Shown one piece after another: positions 39,994 to 47,933 of a stretch of DNA of 58,084 bases; within the stretch, counting starts at the first letter, position 1; every line of letters begins with the position of its first letter. Origin of the DNA: a virus. A program made the translations under genes and the position numbers. The stretch is from positions 1 to 58,084 of the IMG/VR virus record IMGVR_UViG_3300032285_005007; one strand, 5' to 3'. The notes below the pieces were generated by a model that was not told the origin of the DNA, made no database searches, and saw only the letters and a program-made list of their open reading frames with translations.

Positions 39994-42900
39994 ATGGAGA
40001 AGTTTTTAAAGAATCAACAAATACCCTTAACGCAAGTTATTGACCCCAATACAGGTCAGGCATATTATTCTACACAAAACGTTGTCTATCAAGATAAAAA
40101 TAATACAGGGGTAACATATCTTAAAAATGTAATAGTTGATCAAGCAACTTCTGCATCTTATTTTAGTGGAAGTGTTGCAAATGCTGTATCTGCTTCATAT
40201 GCTTTAACGGCATCTTATGTTGTAGGTGGTATAGGATCCCCGGGTGGACCAAATACATCAGTACAATTTAATAAAAATGGCAATTTTAGTGGATCAACTA
40301 ATTTTACATTCAATAGTGCTTCGAACTCTTTAACTCTAACAGGTTCCTTAAATGTAACTGGTTCAACTTTACAAATTGGAAATAATACTTTAGCAGGTAA
40401 TACTACATTATCCGGAAGTATCATTATATCAGGCTCTAATTCAAACCCCGTACAACCTACTATTAAAATATATGGGGATATGGAAACAAACGGTGTAATT
40501 AAATTTATGCCCGTTGTTAAAAGTGTTGATCCTGCAATATCAGCATCATATATTTATGTTTCCGGTTCTACCAATGACTTATATTTTAGCCAAAATGGTT
40601 CAGGATATTCCAATACAACTCGTTTACGTTGGATAGAAGGTAATTTATACACAGGATTACTTTCTGGTGGGATATTAAGTTCAACCCCTGGTTCTAGAAC
40701 ATTCAATTTATCTTCAGGTTCAGGTATTATTGTAACATTAAATGCTACAACTTCATCCGCAGACCCATTCCCAACAATACAATATTTAAATTGGGGTAAC
40801 TTTACCAATCAACCATTAGTATATTCAGGATCTGCAAGATTAACATATGTAAGTGTAAATTCAGCAGGAGCAATTGATCAATCCCCCAACCCTGTTGGAT
40901 ATACTGATCCCACACAGTGGGATAATCAAATTGAAATTGGTGTAGTACTGCATTTATCCGGTGCTGTATCTACAGGTGTTTATAATGCACCTCAAGTAGC
41001 ATATGGGTTAGCTCAACGCACAGATGATTTTGTTAGAGCATTTGGTCCTATTAAAATATCAGGACACGTATTGCAACCTAGTGGATCTACTTTAGGATTA
41101 ATTAAAACATCAGGGAATGCTTACAATAATGGAGCTAATTATGTAGTTAATCCAAATCACCCTTCAACTGTATCGGATCCTGCTACTTCAGTAAGTAAAA
41201 TTTATCGATACTATGTATCGGGCTCTACACCAGTAATTAACACTGGAGTAGCAAATGCAGGATTTACAGGGATTGATCCTTCAAAATACAACAATAACGG
41301 TACTTTAGCTTCTGTACCTGGTGGGAAATATACAATTCAACGTGTATTTTGGATCCCAAATTCACCAACCAACGCATTTTTAGTTTATTATGGAAATGAT
41401 ACATATAATAGTGCTGATACCGCTCAACTTGCTATCCCTATTGAACCCTTTACAGAAGCCCCAAATACAGCACAAAATGCTATTTTATTAGGATATGTAA
41501 TTGCAAGTGGGAATGAAACAAATTTACAAAATGCTCTTATAATCCAAGCTGGATTATTTAGATCTATAAATGGAGTAGGATCATCTGGTACAACTCCCGC
41601 AATTAATACATTTGCAGGTTTAGCAGATGTATCTGTTGCAAGTAGAACGGTCGGTGATCTATCATATTATAATGGATCCTTATGGATTAACTCAAAAATC
41701 CTATCAGGTTCATATGGTATATCAGGTAGTTTAAATGTATCCCAAGGTATAACAGGTTCATTTAGCGGTTCAATTACTGCTCCTGGTTCAACAACTCAAA
41801 TTGTGTTTAATAATGGAGGTGTTTTAGGAGCAACCGGTAGTTTTGTATATAGCGGCTCACGTGTTGGTATTGGTAAACCAGACCCAAATGCTACATTAGA
41901 TATTAGTGGATCAGAACTTATCTCAGGATCCACAACATGGGTCCTTCCAGGATATGCTAATGGATATATTTCACCGGGTACTGATGGAATTTCCATAGGA
42001 AATAGCAATTCAGGAGTTCATATTCGTATACGAAATTCAAATAGAACCGGGTTAGACCAAAGTGTAGGTATAGGAAGTCCTAGCTTTGGATGGACAACAT
42101 CCCAAAACGTTACCATTAAAACTGGAGGGACTACTTCAGGTTACCAAGGTATATTAGTTGGTAATGGAACAAATAATAATATTTTTTCAGTTCAAGGAGA
42201 TAGTAGGGTAGGAATAAACCTAGCTACAGCTACTTCTGCTTTACATGTTCAAGGCACAGGTGCAACTTCTTCTACAACTGCATTGACAGTACAAAATGCA
42301 AACGCTAGTGCGTCATTGGTTGTATTAGATAACACTTATGTAGGATTAGGAAAATCCCCAAGTTACCCTATAGATGTTGCCCTTACTAATGGAGGAAATG
42401 CTAATTCAGCTCTATTTGCTTCGGGAATCCACCCAGATGGAAGAGCAATTTTATATGGAAAAGCTAATACAAATACAGAGCAATTAATATATTGGTGGCA
42501 TAGTGGAGGTATAGGAATAGGTACCGGAGGATCAACAAGAGGTGGAGCTGTTTCTTATGTAGGAGATACAAGTTATTATGGTCCTGCTCATGGTATGTAT
42601 TTTATGGAAACTGGAACTACTTTTGGTCCCGTTAATATAAAATATAGACTTGGAATAACTACCAGTACAACAAATACTCAATTTGCTTCAGGGGTTTCAA
42701 ATAACTCAACAAATATAGAATCTAATACTTTTACATATGTTGCTAAAAGTCATACTTTCTATACAGGAACCACTTCAGGTAATCAATCTCTCCCATCCCA
42801 ATTTATCCCTTTATATTTATCGGATTCTGGTTCTGTTGGTATAGGAACAACAAACCCTACATCTACATTAGATATATCAGGTTCAGGTCGCTTTACAAAC

Positions 42901-43038
42901 GGTTTAACAGTAACAGGTTCACTCATAGTAACCGGAGGTATAACGGGCTCACTTTTAGGAACCGCTTCATATGCAACTCAAGCATTAAGTGCTTCATTTT
43001 CATTAACAGCATCATATATAGACGGAGGAACTTTTTAA
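39994..43038 (+). CDS. Tail fibre / appendage protein (1014 aa)
   Basis: A 1014-residue protein rich in Ser, Gly, Thr and Asn. It contains modules common in Bacteroidota phage fibres: SASYALTASYVVGG, LNVTGSTLQIGNNTL, GIGKPDPNATLDISGSELIS and GIGTTNPTSTLDISG. It ends in SGSLLGTASYATQALSASF-type sequence and DGGTF. Such proteins form beta-helical trimeric fibres that bind the host surface. It follows a terminator and a late-type motif and overlaps the next gene by TAATG. The precise receptor-binding part cannot be placed. Confidence 0.75.
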   Translation: MEKFLKNQQIPLTQVIDPNTGQAYYSTQNVVYQDKNNTGVTYLKNVIVDQATSASYFSGSVANAVSASYALTASYVVGGIGSPGGPNTSVQFNKNGNFSGSTNFTFNSASNSLTLTGSLNVTGSTLQIGNNTLAGNTTLSGSIIISGSNSNPVQPTIKIYGDMETNGVIKFMPVVKSVDPAISASYIYVSGSTNDLYFSQNGSGYSNTTRLRWIEGNLYTGLLSGGILSSTPGSRTFNLSSGSGIIVTLNATTSSADPFPTIQYLNWGNFTNQPLVYSGSARLTYVSVNSAGAIDQSPNPVGYTDPTQWDNQIEIGVVLHLSGAVSTGVYNAPQVAYGLAQRTDDFVRAFGPIKISGHVLQPSGSTLGLIKTSGNAYNNGANYVVNPNHPSTVSDPATSVSKIYRYYVSGSTPVINTGVANAGFTGIDPSKYNNNGTLASVPGGKYTIQRVFWIPNSPTNAFLVYYGNDTYNSADTAQLAIPIEPFTEAPNTAQNAILLGYVIASGNETNLQNALIIQAGLFRSINGVGSSGTTPAINTFAGLADVSVASRTVGDLSYYNGSLWINSKILSGSYGISGSLNVSQGITGSFSGSITAPGSTTQIVFNNGGVLGATGSFVYSGSRVGIGKPDPNATLDISGSELISGSTTWVLPGYANGYISPGTDGISIGNSNSGVHIRIRNSNRTGLDQSVGIGSPSFGWTTSQNVTIKTGGTTSGYQGILVGNGTNNNIFSVQGDSRVGINLATATSALHVQGTGATSSTTALTVQNANASASLVVLDNTYVGLGKSPSYPIDVALTNGGNANSALFASGIHPDGRAILYGKANTNTEQLIYWWHSGGIGIGTGGSTRGGAVSYVGDTSYYGPAHGMYFMETGTTFGPVNIKYRLGITTSTTNTQFASGVSNNSTNIESNTFTYVAKSHTFYTGTTSGNQSLPSQFIPLYLSDSGSVGIGTTNPTSTLDISGSGRFTNGLTVTGSLIVTGGITGSLLGTASYATQALSASFSLTASYIDGGTF

Positions 43039-43388
43039 TGGCAACTAGAATACCCTTTCAATGGAATACCGCTAACTTCAATTGGGACGCAACCAACCCA
43101 ACTGATGGGAAAACATACCCACCAAATGAAATAGTTACCGGAACTAATTTATGGAATGATTGTGCTTTGATCATTGAGATTATCAATGCAATGCAAGGGG
43201 GAGCTAGCCATGATGATTATTTTGATAAAAAACCTGAAAAGAAAAAGCAGTTTATCAAACTACTTTGCCAAGTTCAAGGAAAAGAATACAAAGAAACTAA
43301 AGAGGTACATAAGACCAAAATATTTATATCAGACATAAAACTAGTAGCTAAAGAAGTACTAGGAGTAGACGTAAAAATAGACAGATAA
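43038..43388 (+). CDS. Hypothetical fibre-region protein (116 aa)
   Basis: A 116-residue protein. A Trp/Asn/Thr-rich start (FQWNTANFNWDATNPTDGKT) is followed by a lysine-rich helical half (DYFDKKPEKKKQFIKLLCQV). It is coupled on both sides by TAATG overlaps, so it is made with the large fibre and the next protein. A fibre-assembly or connector role is conceivable. No family is recognised. Confidence 0.5.
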   Translation: MATRIPFQWNTANFNWDATNPTDGKTYPPNEIVTGTNLWNDCALIIEIINAMQGGASHDDYFDKKPEKKKQFIKLLCQVQGKEYKETKEVHKTKIFISDIKLVAKEVLGVDVKIDR

Positions 43389-43933
43389 TGTATACATTAT
43401 ACACAGACAAACAGGAATTATTTGAATGTTCCATTTCACTAGAAGGCGCTTCTGTTAAAAACAGTCAAGCACGTTTAATAGTAGAATCAGATAACTTAAA
43501 CCTTTTATTTAAAGGAACCATCGATTCTAGCGGTAAATGTACCGTTCCTATCAAGAAATTAAAAAATCTTTTAGAAGAATCCACAAAAGGTAAAATAAGA
43601 CTTGAAGTTATAGCAGACGATACGTATTTTACACCATGGGAATCAGATTTCGAGGTAGAAACTGCTAGAAAAGTAACCGTGGAAGTGAAATCTCAATCAA
43701 ATAAAACAACAATAGCGGAAGTTAAAACTGGAGTTACTGTAAAAAATATTAAGGTTGGAGATCACATTCAAAACTTGTCAAAAATGCTTGTAAAAGAAAA
43801 TATTAACGTACACAATATTGGTAAACATAGAGCCAAATTGAACAACGTTATAGCTTCTTACTTAAAAACAAACAAAATAAGCGATGGTGAAAAAGGCAGA
43901 ATAATCGAAGGAATTATTCAAACACTAATCTAA
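43388..43933 (+). CDS. Conserved-looking fibre-region protein (181 aa)
   Basis: A 181-residue protein. Residues 1-95 are strand-rich (YTLYTDKQELFECSISLEGA, ARLIVESDNLNLLFKGTIDS, GKIRLEVIADDTYFTPWESD). The C-terminal ~60 residues are helical (AKLNNVIASYLKTNKISDGE). I recall similar proteins in other marine T4-like phages without assigned function. It lies between fibre genes, so a virion or fibre-assembly role is likely. Confidence 0.55.
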   Translation: MYTLYTDKQELFECSISLEGASVKNSQARLIVESDNLNLLFKGTIDSSGKCTVPIKKLKNLLEESTKGKIRLEVIADDTYFTPWESDFEVETARKVTVEVKSQSNKTTIAEVKTGVTVKNIKVGDHIQNLSKMLVKENINVHNIGKHRAKLNNVIASYLKTNKISDGEKGRIIEGIIQTLI

Positions 43934-43941
43934 AATAAGTT

Positions 43942-44193
43942 ATGGCTGGACCTTTTGATTTTACAGGTCAAAATATAGAGACAACGTATCAGAGGGTTCT
44001 TCAAACCGATGGCGTTAACATATATGATGGTACAGGATCACTTGTTGTGCTCCCGGGATCAAATACAGGTTCATTTGCCACTACAGGTTCAAACATTTTC
44101 AAAGGAAATCAAACAATAACAGGAAGCATTTCGGTAACAGGATCCGTGACTGCTTCCTACTTTGTTGGTACTATCGACGGAGGCACATTTTAA
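43942..44193 (+). CDS. Short fibre-type protein (83 aa)
   Basis: An 83-residue protein of the fibre-repeat style (GSLVVLPGSNTGSFATTGSN, GNQTITGSISVTGSVTASYF) ending DGGTF like the 1014-residue fibre. It looks like a short version or remnant of a fibre start and end. AATAAGTT stands before its ATG. Confidence 0.55.
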   Translation: MAGPFDFTGQNIETTYQRVLQTDGVNIYDGTGSLVVLPGSNTGSFATTGSNIFKGNQTITGSISVTGSVTASYFVGTIDGGTF

Positions 44194-44194
44194 A

Positions 44195-44204
44195 ATATTT
44201 ATAA
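44195..44204 (+). promoter_or_regulatory. Late-type upstream motif ATATTTATAA
   Basis: An exact motif copy, only 3 bases before the ATG at 44208. Confidence 0.55.
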
Positions 44205-44207
44205 TCA

Positions 44208-47200
44208 ATGAGCACAATAATAACAAGAAATAGCGCAACATCTGGAAGTGTACCTTCTTCACTTATACAAGGTGAATTAGCAATTAACGTAAGAGACGGG
44301 CGTATATTCTATGGCTCTGGTTCTGCAAACATTGTAAAAGAATTTACAGGAAGTGCAAGTGGTGGAGGAGCAGCATTCCCATACACTGGCTCAGCTCAAA
44401 TAACAGGTTCATTAGGTGTAACTGGGTCAATCAATGGATTGCTTGTTGGACGTGGAAATGGTAACATTTCAACAAATGTTTCAATTGGTTCGACTACTGC
44501 ATTTGGTGGATCAAATACTGGAACATTTAATACAGCAATCGGAAATAGCACTCTTACCAGTAATACAACCGGATACTCTAATACAGCAATAGGTAGAAAT
44601 ACTTTACAAACTAATACAACTGGAAGAAATAATACAGCAATAGGCCAAGGTGCTTTACGTTTTAATACAACCGGAAGAGATAACACTGCCATAGGTGTTA
44701 ACTCTTTATATCAAAACACATCAGGATATATTAATACAGCAATAGGTCGATATGCTTTACGTTGTAACACAACAGGTCGTAGTAATGTAGCAATAGGACC
44801 ATATACTTTAACGTGTAATACAACAGGATATAATAATATAGCAATAGGTAAAAAAGCTTTATATTACAATTATTCTGGAAAGCGAAATCTAGCAATAGGA
44901 AATTATGCTTTATCTTGTAATTTAACAGGACAATATAATATAGCATTAGGTCAAAGTGCTTTATCTTTTAATTCATCTGGGGCATGTAATACAGCAATAG
45001 GTTTAGCTGCTTTATTTCTAAATACAACAGGAGTTCATAATACAGCAATAGGATGGAATGCTTTACCCGGTAATGATTCCGGAGCCCATAATATATCAAT
45101 TGGCTTTTTCTCTTCCCGATTCTTTAATGCATCTAACAATATTGCCTTAGGTAGATATGCACTTCAAGGTACATATCAATACGACCCAGGTTCTCAAACA
45201 TCATGTAAATGGACTGGTGGGAATAATATAGCTTTAGGTTGTTATGCTTTAGGTTGTAATACAACAGCTAATAGCAATATTGCAATAGGTAACAATGCTT
45301 TAAAGAATAATACAACAGGAAATTCCAATATTATATTTGGAACAAATGCCGCTCAATTTACTAGTGCATCTGCTAATGTAACATCTTTAAGCAGCTCAAT
45401 CGTAATAGGTACTAATACTAAACCATTAGCAAATAATGATATCAATGAAATTATAATTGGTACAAATGTAGCAGGTTTAGGTTCAAATACAACTGTAATT
45501 GGTAATTCAAGCACTACACGTGCTTGTATTTATGGGCAATTAACAGCAACTTCATTTACCGGATCATTACAAGGTACAGCTTCATTTGCCGTATCAGCTT
45601 CATGGGCTCCTAGTTCAGGTGGAGGAGCAGCATTTCCATTCACAGGCTCAGCTCAGATCACAGGTTCGTTAGGTGTTACTGGTTCAATTAACGGATTATT
45701 TGTTGGACGTGGAAATGGTAACGTTTCATCAAACGTTTCAATTGGCTCAACTATTGCATTTAGTGGATCTGCTACCGGAACAAACAATATAGCAATAGGT
45801 AGTGGTTCTTTAAGTAGAGTTACATCCGGAGGATTTAATACTGCAATAGGTTTCCGTACTTTATATGGTAATACAACCGGAATCAGTAACACAGCAATAG
45901 GCCAATATGCTTTATGTAGTAATATAACAGGAAGACATAACACCGCAGTAGGCTCTTCTGCTTTACGAAGTAATACAGCTGGATTTCACAATACTGCCAT
46001 AGGTCTAAATGCTTTACGTTATAATGTAGGATTCTATAACGCAGCAATTGGTTACAGTGCTTTATGTTCTAATACAACCGGGTATTATAATGTCGCAATA
46101 GGATATAGTACTTTACGCAATAATACAACTGGTCGATATAATGTAGCAATAGGATTATCTGCTTTACGTTCTAATACAACCGCTAATAATAATATTGCAT
46201 TAGGAAGGCGTGCTTTATGTTCTAATACAACAGGAACAGGTAATAATACATTAGGTGCTTGTACTTTAGTTAACAATTCAACGGGAAATCATAATGCTGC
46301 TATAGGTTATAGAGCTTTACAATATAATTCAACCGGAGGTTGTAATACAGCAATTGGATATCGTGCTTTATTTTGTAATACAACAGGACAACATAATACT
46401 GCAATAGGATACCTGGCTTTACGTTCTAATACATCCGGTTACTATAACACAGCAATAGGCCAAAATACTTTACGTTGTAATACAACCGGATTCTATAATA
46501 CTGCAATAAGTTCAAATGCTTTATGTAGTAATACATCCGGAAATAACAATACCGCAATTGGTGTCTATGCTTTACGCAATAATACAACTGGAAATAATAA
46601 TGTTGCAATAGGTTGTCGTGCATTACGTTACAACACAACTGCTAATAACAACACAGCAATCGGTCGATTTGCTTTATGCAATAATTCAACCGGATGTAAT
46701 AACACAGCAATAGGATACCAATCTTTACGAATTAATTCAACAGGAAACCATAACACAGCAATAGGCCAGTTTACTTTACGCAATAATACTACTAGCTGCC
46801 ATAACACCGCAATAGGATACCAGGCTTTACGTAATAACTCAACCGGAGCATATAATACCGCAATAGGTCAAAATGTTTTATATGGTAATACAACGGGTAC
46901 TAATAATACAGCAATAGGTCGATATGCTTTACGTAGTAATACAACCGGAATCAACAGTACAGCAATAGGTCCATATACCTTACGATGTAACACAACTGGA
47001 TTTAGCAATTTAGCATTGGGTCAAGGAGCATCATTTGCTAATTCTGTTGGAAATTGTAATATCGCAGTAGGAAGACGCGCCCTATATTGCAATACCTCAG
47101 GTAGTGTTAATATAGCAATTGGTGATTATTCTTTAGTATTTAATACTAATAGTAATTCTAACATAGCTATAGGAACTAAAGCAATGTATGCAAGTACAAC

Positions 47201-47882
47201 AGGTTGTTTTAATATAGCATTAGGTATTGGATCTTTAGGTTTTAACCAAACCGGAAATAGTAATATTGCAATAGGTACTAGTGCTTTATGTTCTAATACA
47301 TCTGGAAGAACTAATATTGCTATTGGCTATTCAGCTAACTCTCAGTTCGCAGGTAGTAACAATATCGTAATTGGTACTAATATTGGTTTACCAACCTCAG
47401 TAAATAACCAGATTAACATTGGTGGTTTAATATTTGGTTCAGGTTCAAACGCTCTCTCCGGGTCTGCAGCTGGCTTTCAAAGCATTACGGGATCAGCAAA
47501 TGGATCTGTAGGTATCAATCAACCAAATCCTCGATATACTTTAGATGTATCTGGAAGTTTTGGTTTAAATCAAGCAGCATTTATTAACCAAAATACAGCC
47601 TCTTTAGCATCTGGAACTCGAACACTATTTACAAATGCCACAGGATCATTTAACTCAGCATTCTATAACTACGTTTTACTTTCAGGTTCAAATGCAAGAG
47701 CAGGTCAAGTGATGAGTGTATGGAACGGTGGATCAATTCGATTTACTGATGTTACCACAACAGACATTGGTTCTACAACTGCAGTTGTTTTAACCGCGTC
47801 TTTGAGTGGAGCAAACGTTGTTTTATCAAGTACCTTACCAACATCGGGATGGACTTTTGAAACAGTAGTTAATTTAATATAG
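44208..47882 (+). CDS. Giant repeat tail fibre (YadA-head-like 17-residue repeats)
   Basis: A 1224-residue protein. A short N-terminal module (FPYTGSAQITGSLGVTGSIN) is followed by about 15 repeats of 17 residues with consensus NTAIGxxALxxNTTGxx. The same module occurs again near residue 475, followed by about 30 more repeats. The C-terminal ~150 residues are non-repetitive (NQPNPRYTLDVSGSFGLNQA; GWTFETVVNLI). The NxAIG repeats resemble the left-handed beta-roll of YadA-type trimeric adhesin heads, so a long trimeric fibre is likely. Many repeats carry Cys or Arg at the two positions after AL. Confidence 0.8.
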   Translation: MSTIITRNSATSGSVPSSLIQGELAINVRDGRIFYGSGSANIVKEFTGSASGGGAAFPYTGSAQITGSLGVTGSINGLLVGRGNGNISTNVSIGSTTAFGGSNTGTFNTAIGNSTLTSNTTGYSNTAIGRNTLQTNTTGRNNTAIGQGALRFNTTGRDNTAIGVNSLYQNTSGYINTAIGRYALRCNTTGRSNVAIGPYTLTCNTTGYNNIAIGKKALYYNYSGKRNLAIGNYALSCNLTGQYNIALGQSALSFNSSGACNTAIGLAALFLNTTGVHNTAIGWNALPGNDSGAHNISIGFFSSRFFNASNNIALGRYALQGTYQYDPGSQTSCKWTGGNNIALGCYALGCNTTANSNIAIGNNALKNNTTGNSNIIFGTNAAQFTSASANVTSLSSSIVIGTNTKPLANNDINEIIIGTNVAGLGSNTTVIGNSSTTRACIYGQLTATSFTGSLQGTASFAVSASWAPSSGGGAAFPFTGSAQITGSLGVTGSINGLFVGRGNGNVSSNVSIGSTIAFSGSATGTNNIAIGSGSLSRVTSGGFNTAIGFRTLYGNTTGISNTAIGQYALCSNITGRHNTAVGSSALRSNTAGFHNTAIGLNALRYNVGFYNAAIGYSALCSNTTGYYNVAIGYSTLRNNTTGRYNVAIGLSALRSNTTANNNIALGRRALCSNTTGTGNNTLGACTLVNNSTGNHNAAIGYRALQYNSTGGCNTAIGYRALFCNTTGQHNTAIGYLALRSNTSGYYNTAIGQNTLRCNTTGFYNTAISSNALCSNTSGNNNTAIGVYALRNNTTGNNNVAIGCRALRYNTTANNNTAIGRFALCNNSTGCNNTAIGYQSLRINSTGNHNTAIGQFTLRNNTTSCHNTAIGYQALRNNSTGAYNTAIGQNVLYGNTTGTNNTAIGRYALRSNTTGINSTAIGPYTLRCNTTGFSNLALGQGASFANSVGNCNIAVGRRALYCNTSGSVNIAIGDYSLVFNTNSNSNIAIGTKAMYASTTGCFNIALGIGSLGFNQTGNSNIAIGTSALCSNTSGRTNIAIGYSANSQFAGSNNIVIGTNIGLPTSVNNQINIGGLIFGSGSNALSGSAAGFQSITGSANGSVGINQPNPRYTLDVSGSFGLNQAAFINQNTASLASGTRTLFTNATGSFNSAFYNYVLLSGSNARAGQVMSVWNGGSIRFTDVTTTDIGSTTAVVLTASLSGANVVLSSTLPTSGWTFETVVNLI
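44361..44489 (+). repeat. Fibre module copy 1 (GGGAAFP...GSINGL)
   Basis: About 130 bp, repeated with few changes at 45618-45747 (same gene) and 48070-48204 (next fibre gene). It encodes AAFPYTGSAQITGSLGVTGS and the following NGLLVGRGNGN segment. Confidence 0.8.
44529..45360 (+). repeat. Tandem 51-bp coding repeats, block 1
   Basis: About 15 units encoding the 17-residue NTAIG repeat. Units are diverged at DNA level but keep AATACAGCAATAGG and AATACAAC(A/C)GG-type cores. Confidence 0.85.
45618..45747 (+). repeat. Fibre module copy 2 (GGGAAFP...GSINGL)
   Basis: An internal copy within the 1224-residue fibre gene, preceding the second repeat block. It suggests the gene arose by fusion or duplication of two fibre units. 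Confidence 0.8.
45782..47395 (+). repeat. Tandem 51-bp coding repeats, block 2
   Basis: About 30 units of the 17-residue repeat (NTAIGYRALFCNTTGQH type). Single-base CGT/TGT differences alternate Arg and Cys at fixed positions. Confidence 0.85.
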
Positions 47883-47888
47883 TTATCT

Positions 47889-47898
47889 ATATTTATCA
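47889..47898 (+). promoter_or_regulatory. Variant late-type motif ATATTTATCA
   Basis: The same one-base variant as at 39978, 35 bases before the fibre ATG at 47934. Confidence 0.45.
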
Positions 47899-47933
47899 TC
47901 AAATACTAACATAATCTTGGATAGGGAAAAGAT

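Noticed and set aside
44529-47395. Regular ~51-bp repeats resembling a CRISPR array
   Set aside because: The units are in-frame coding repeats without constant repeats and unique spacers, and there are no cas genes.
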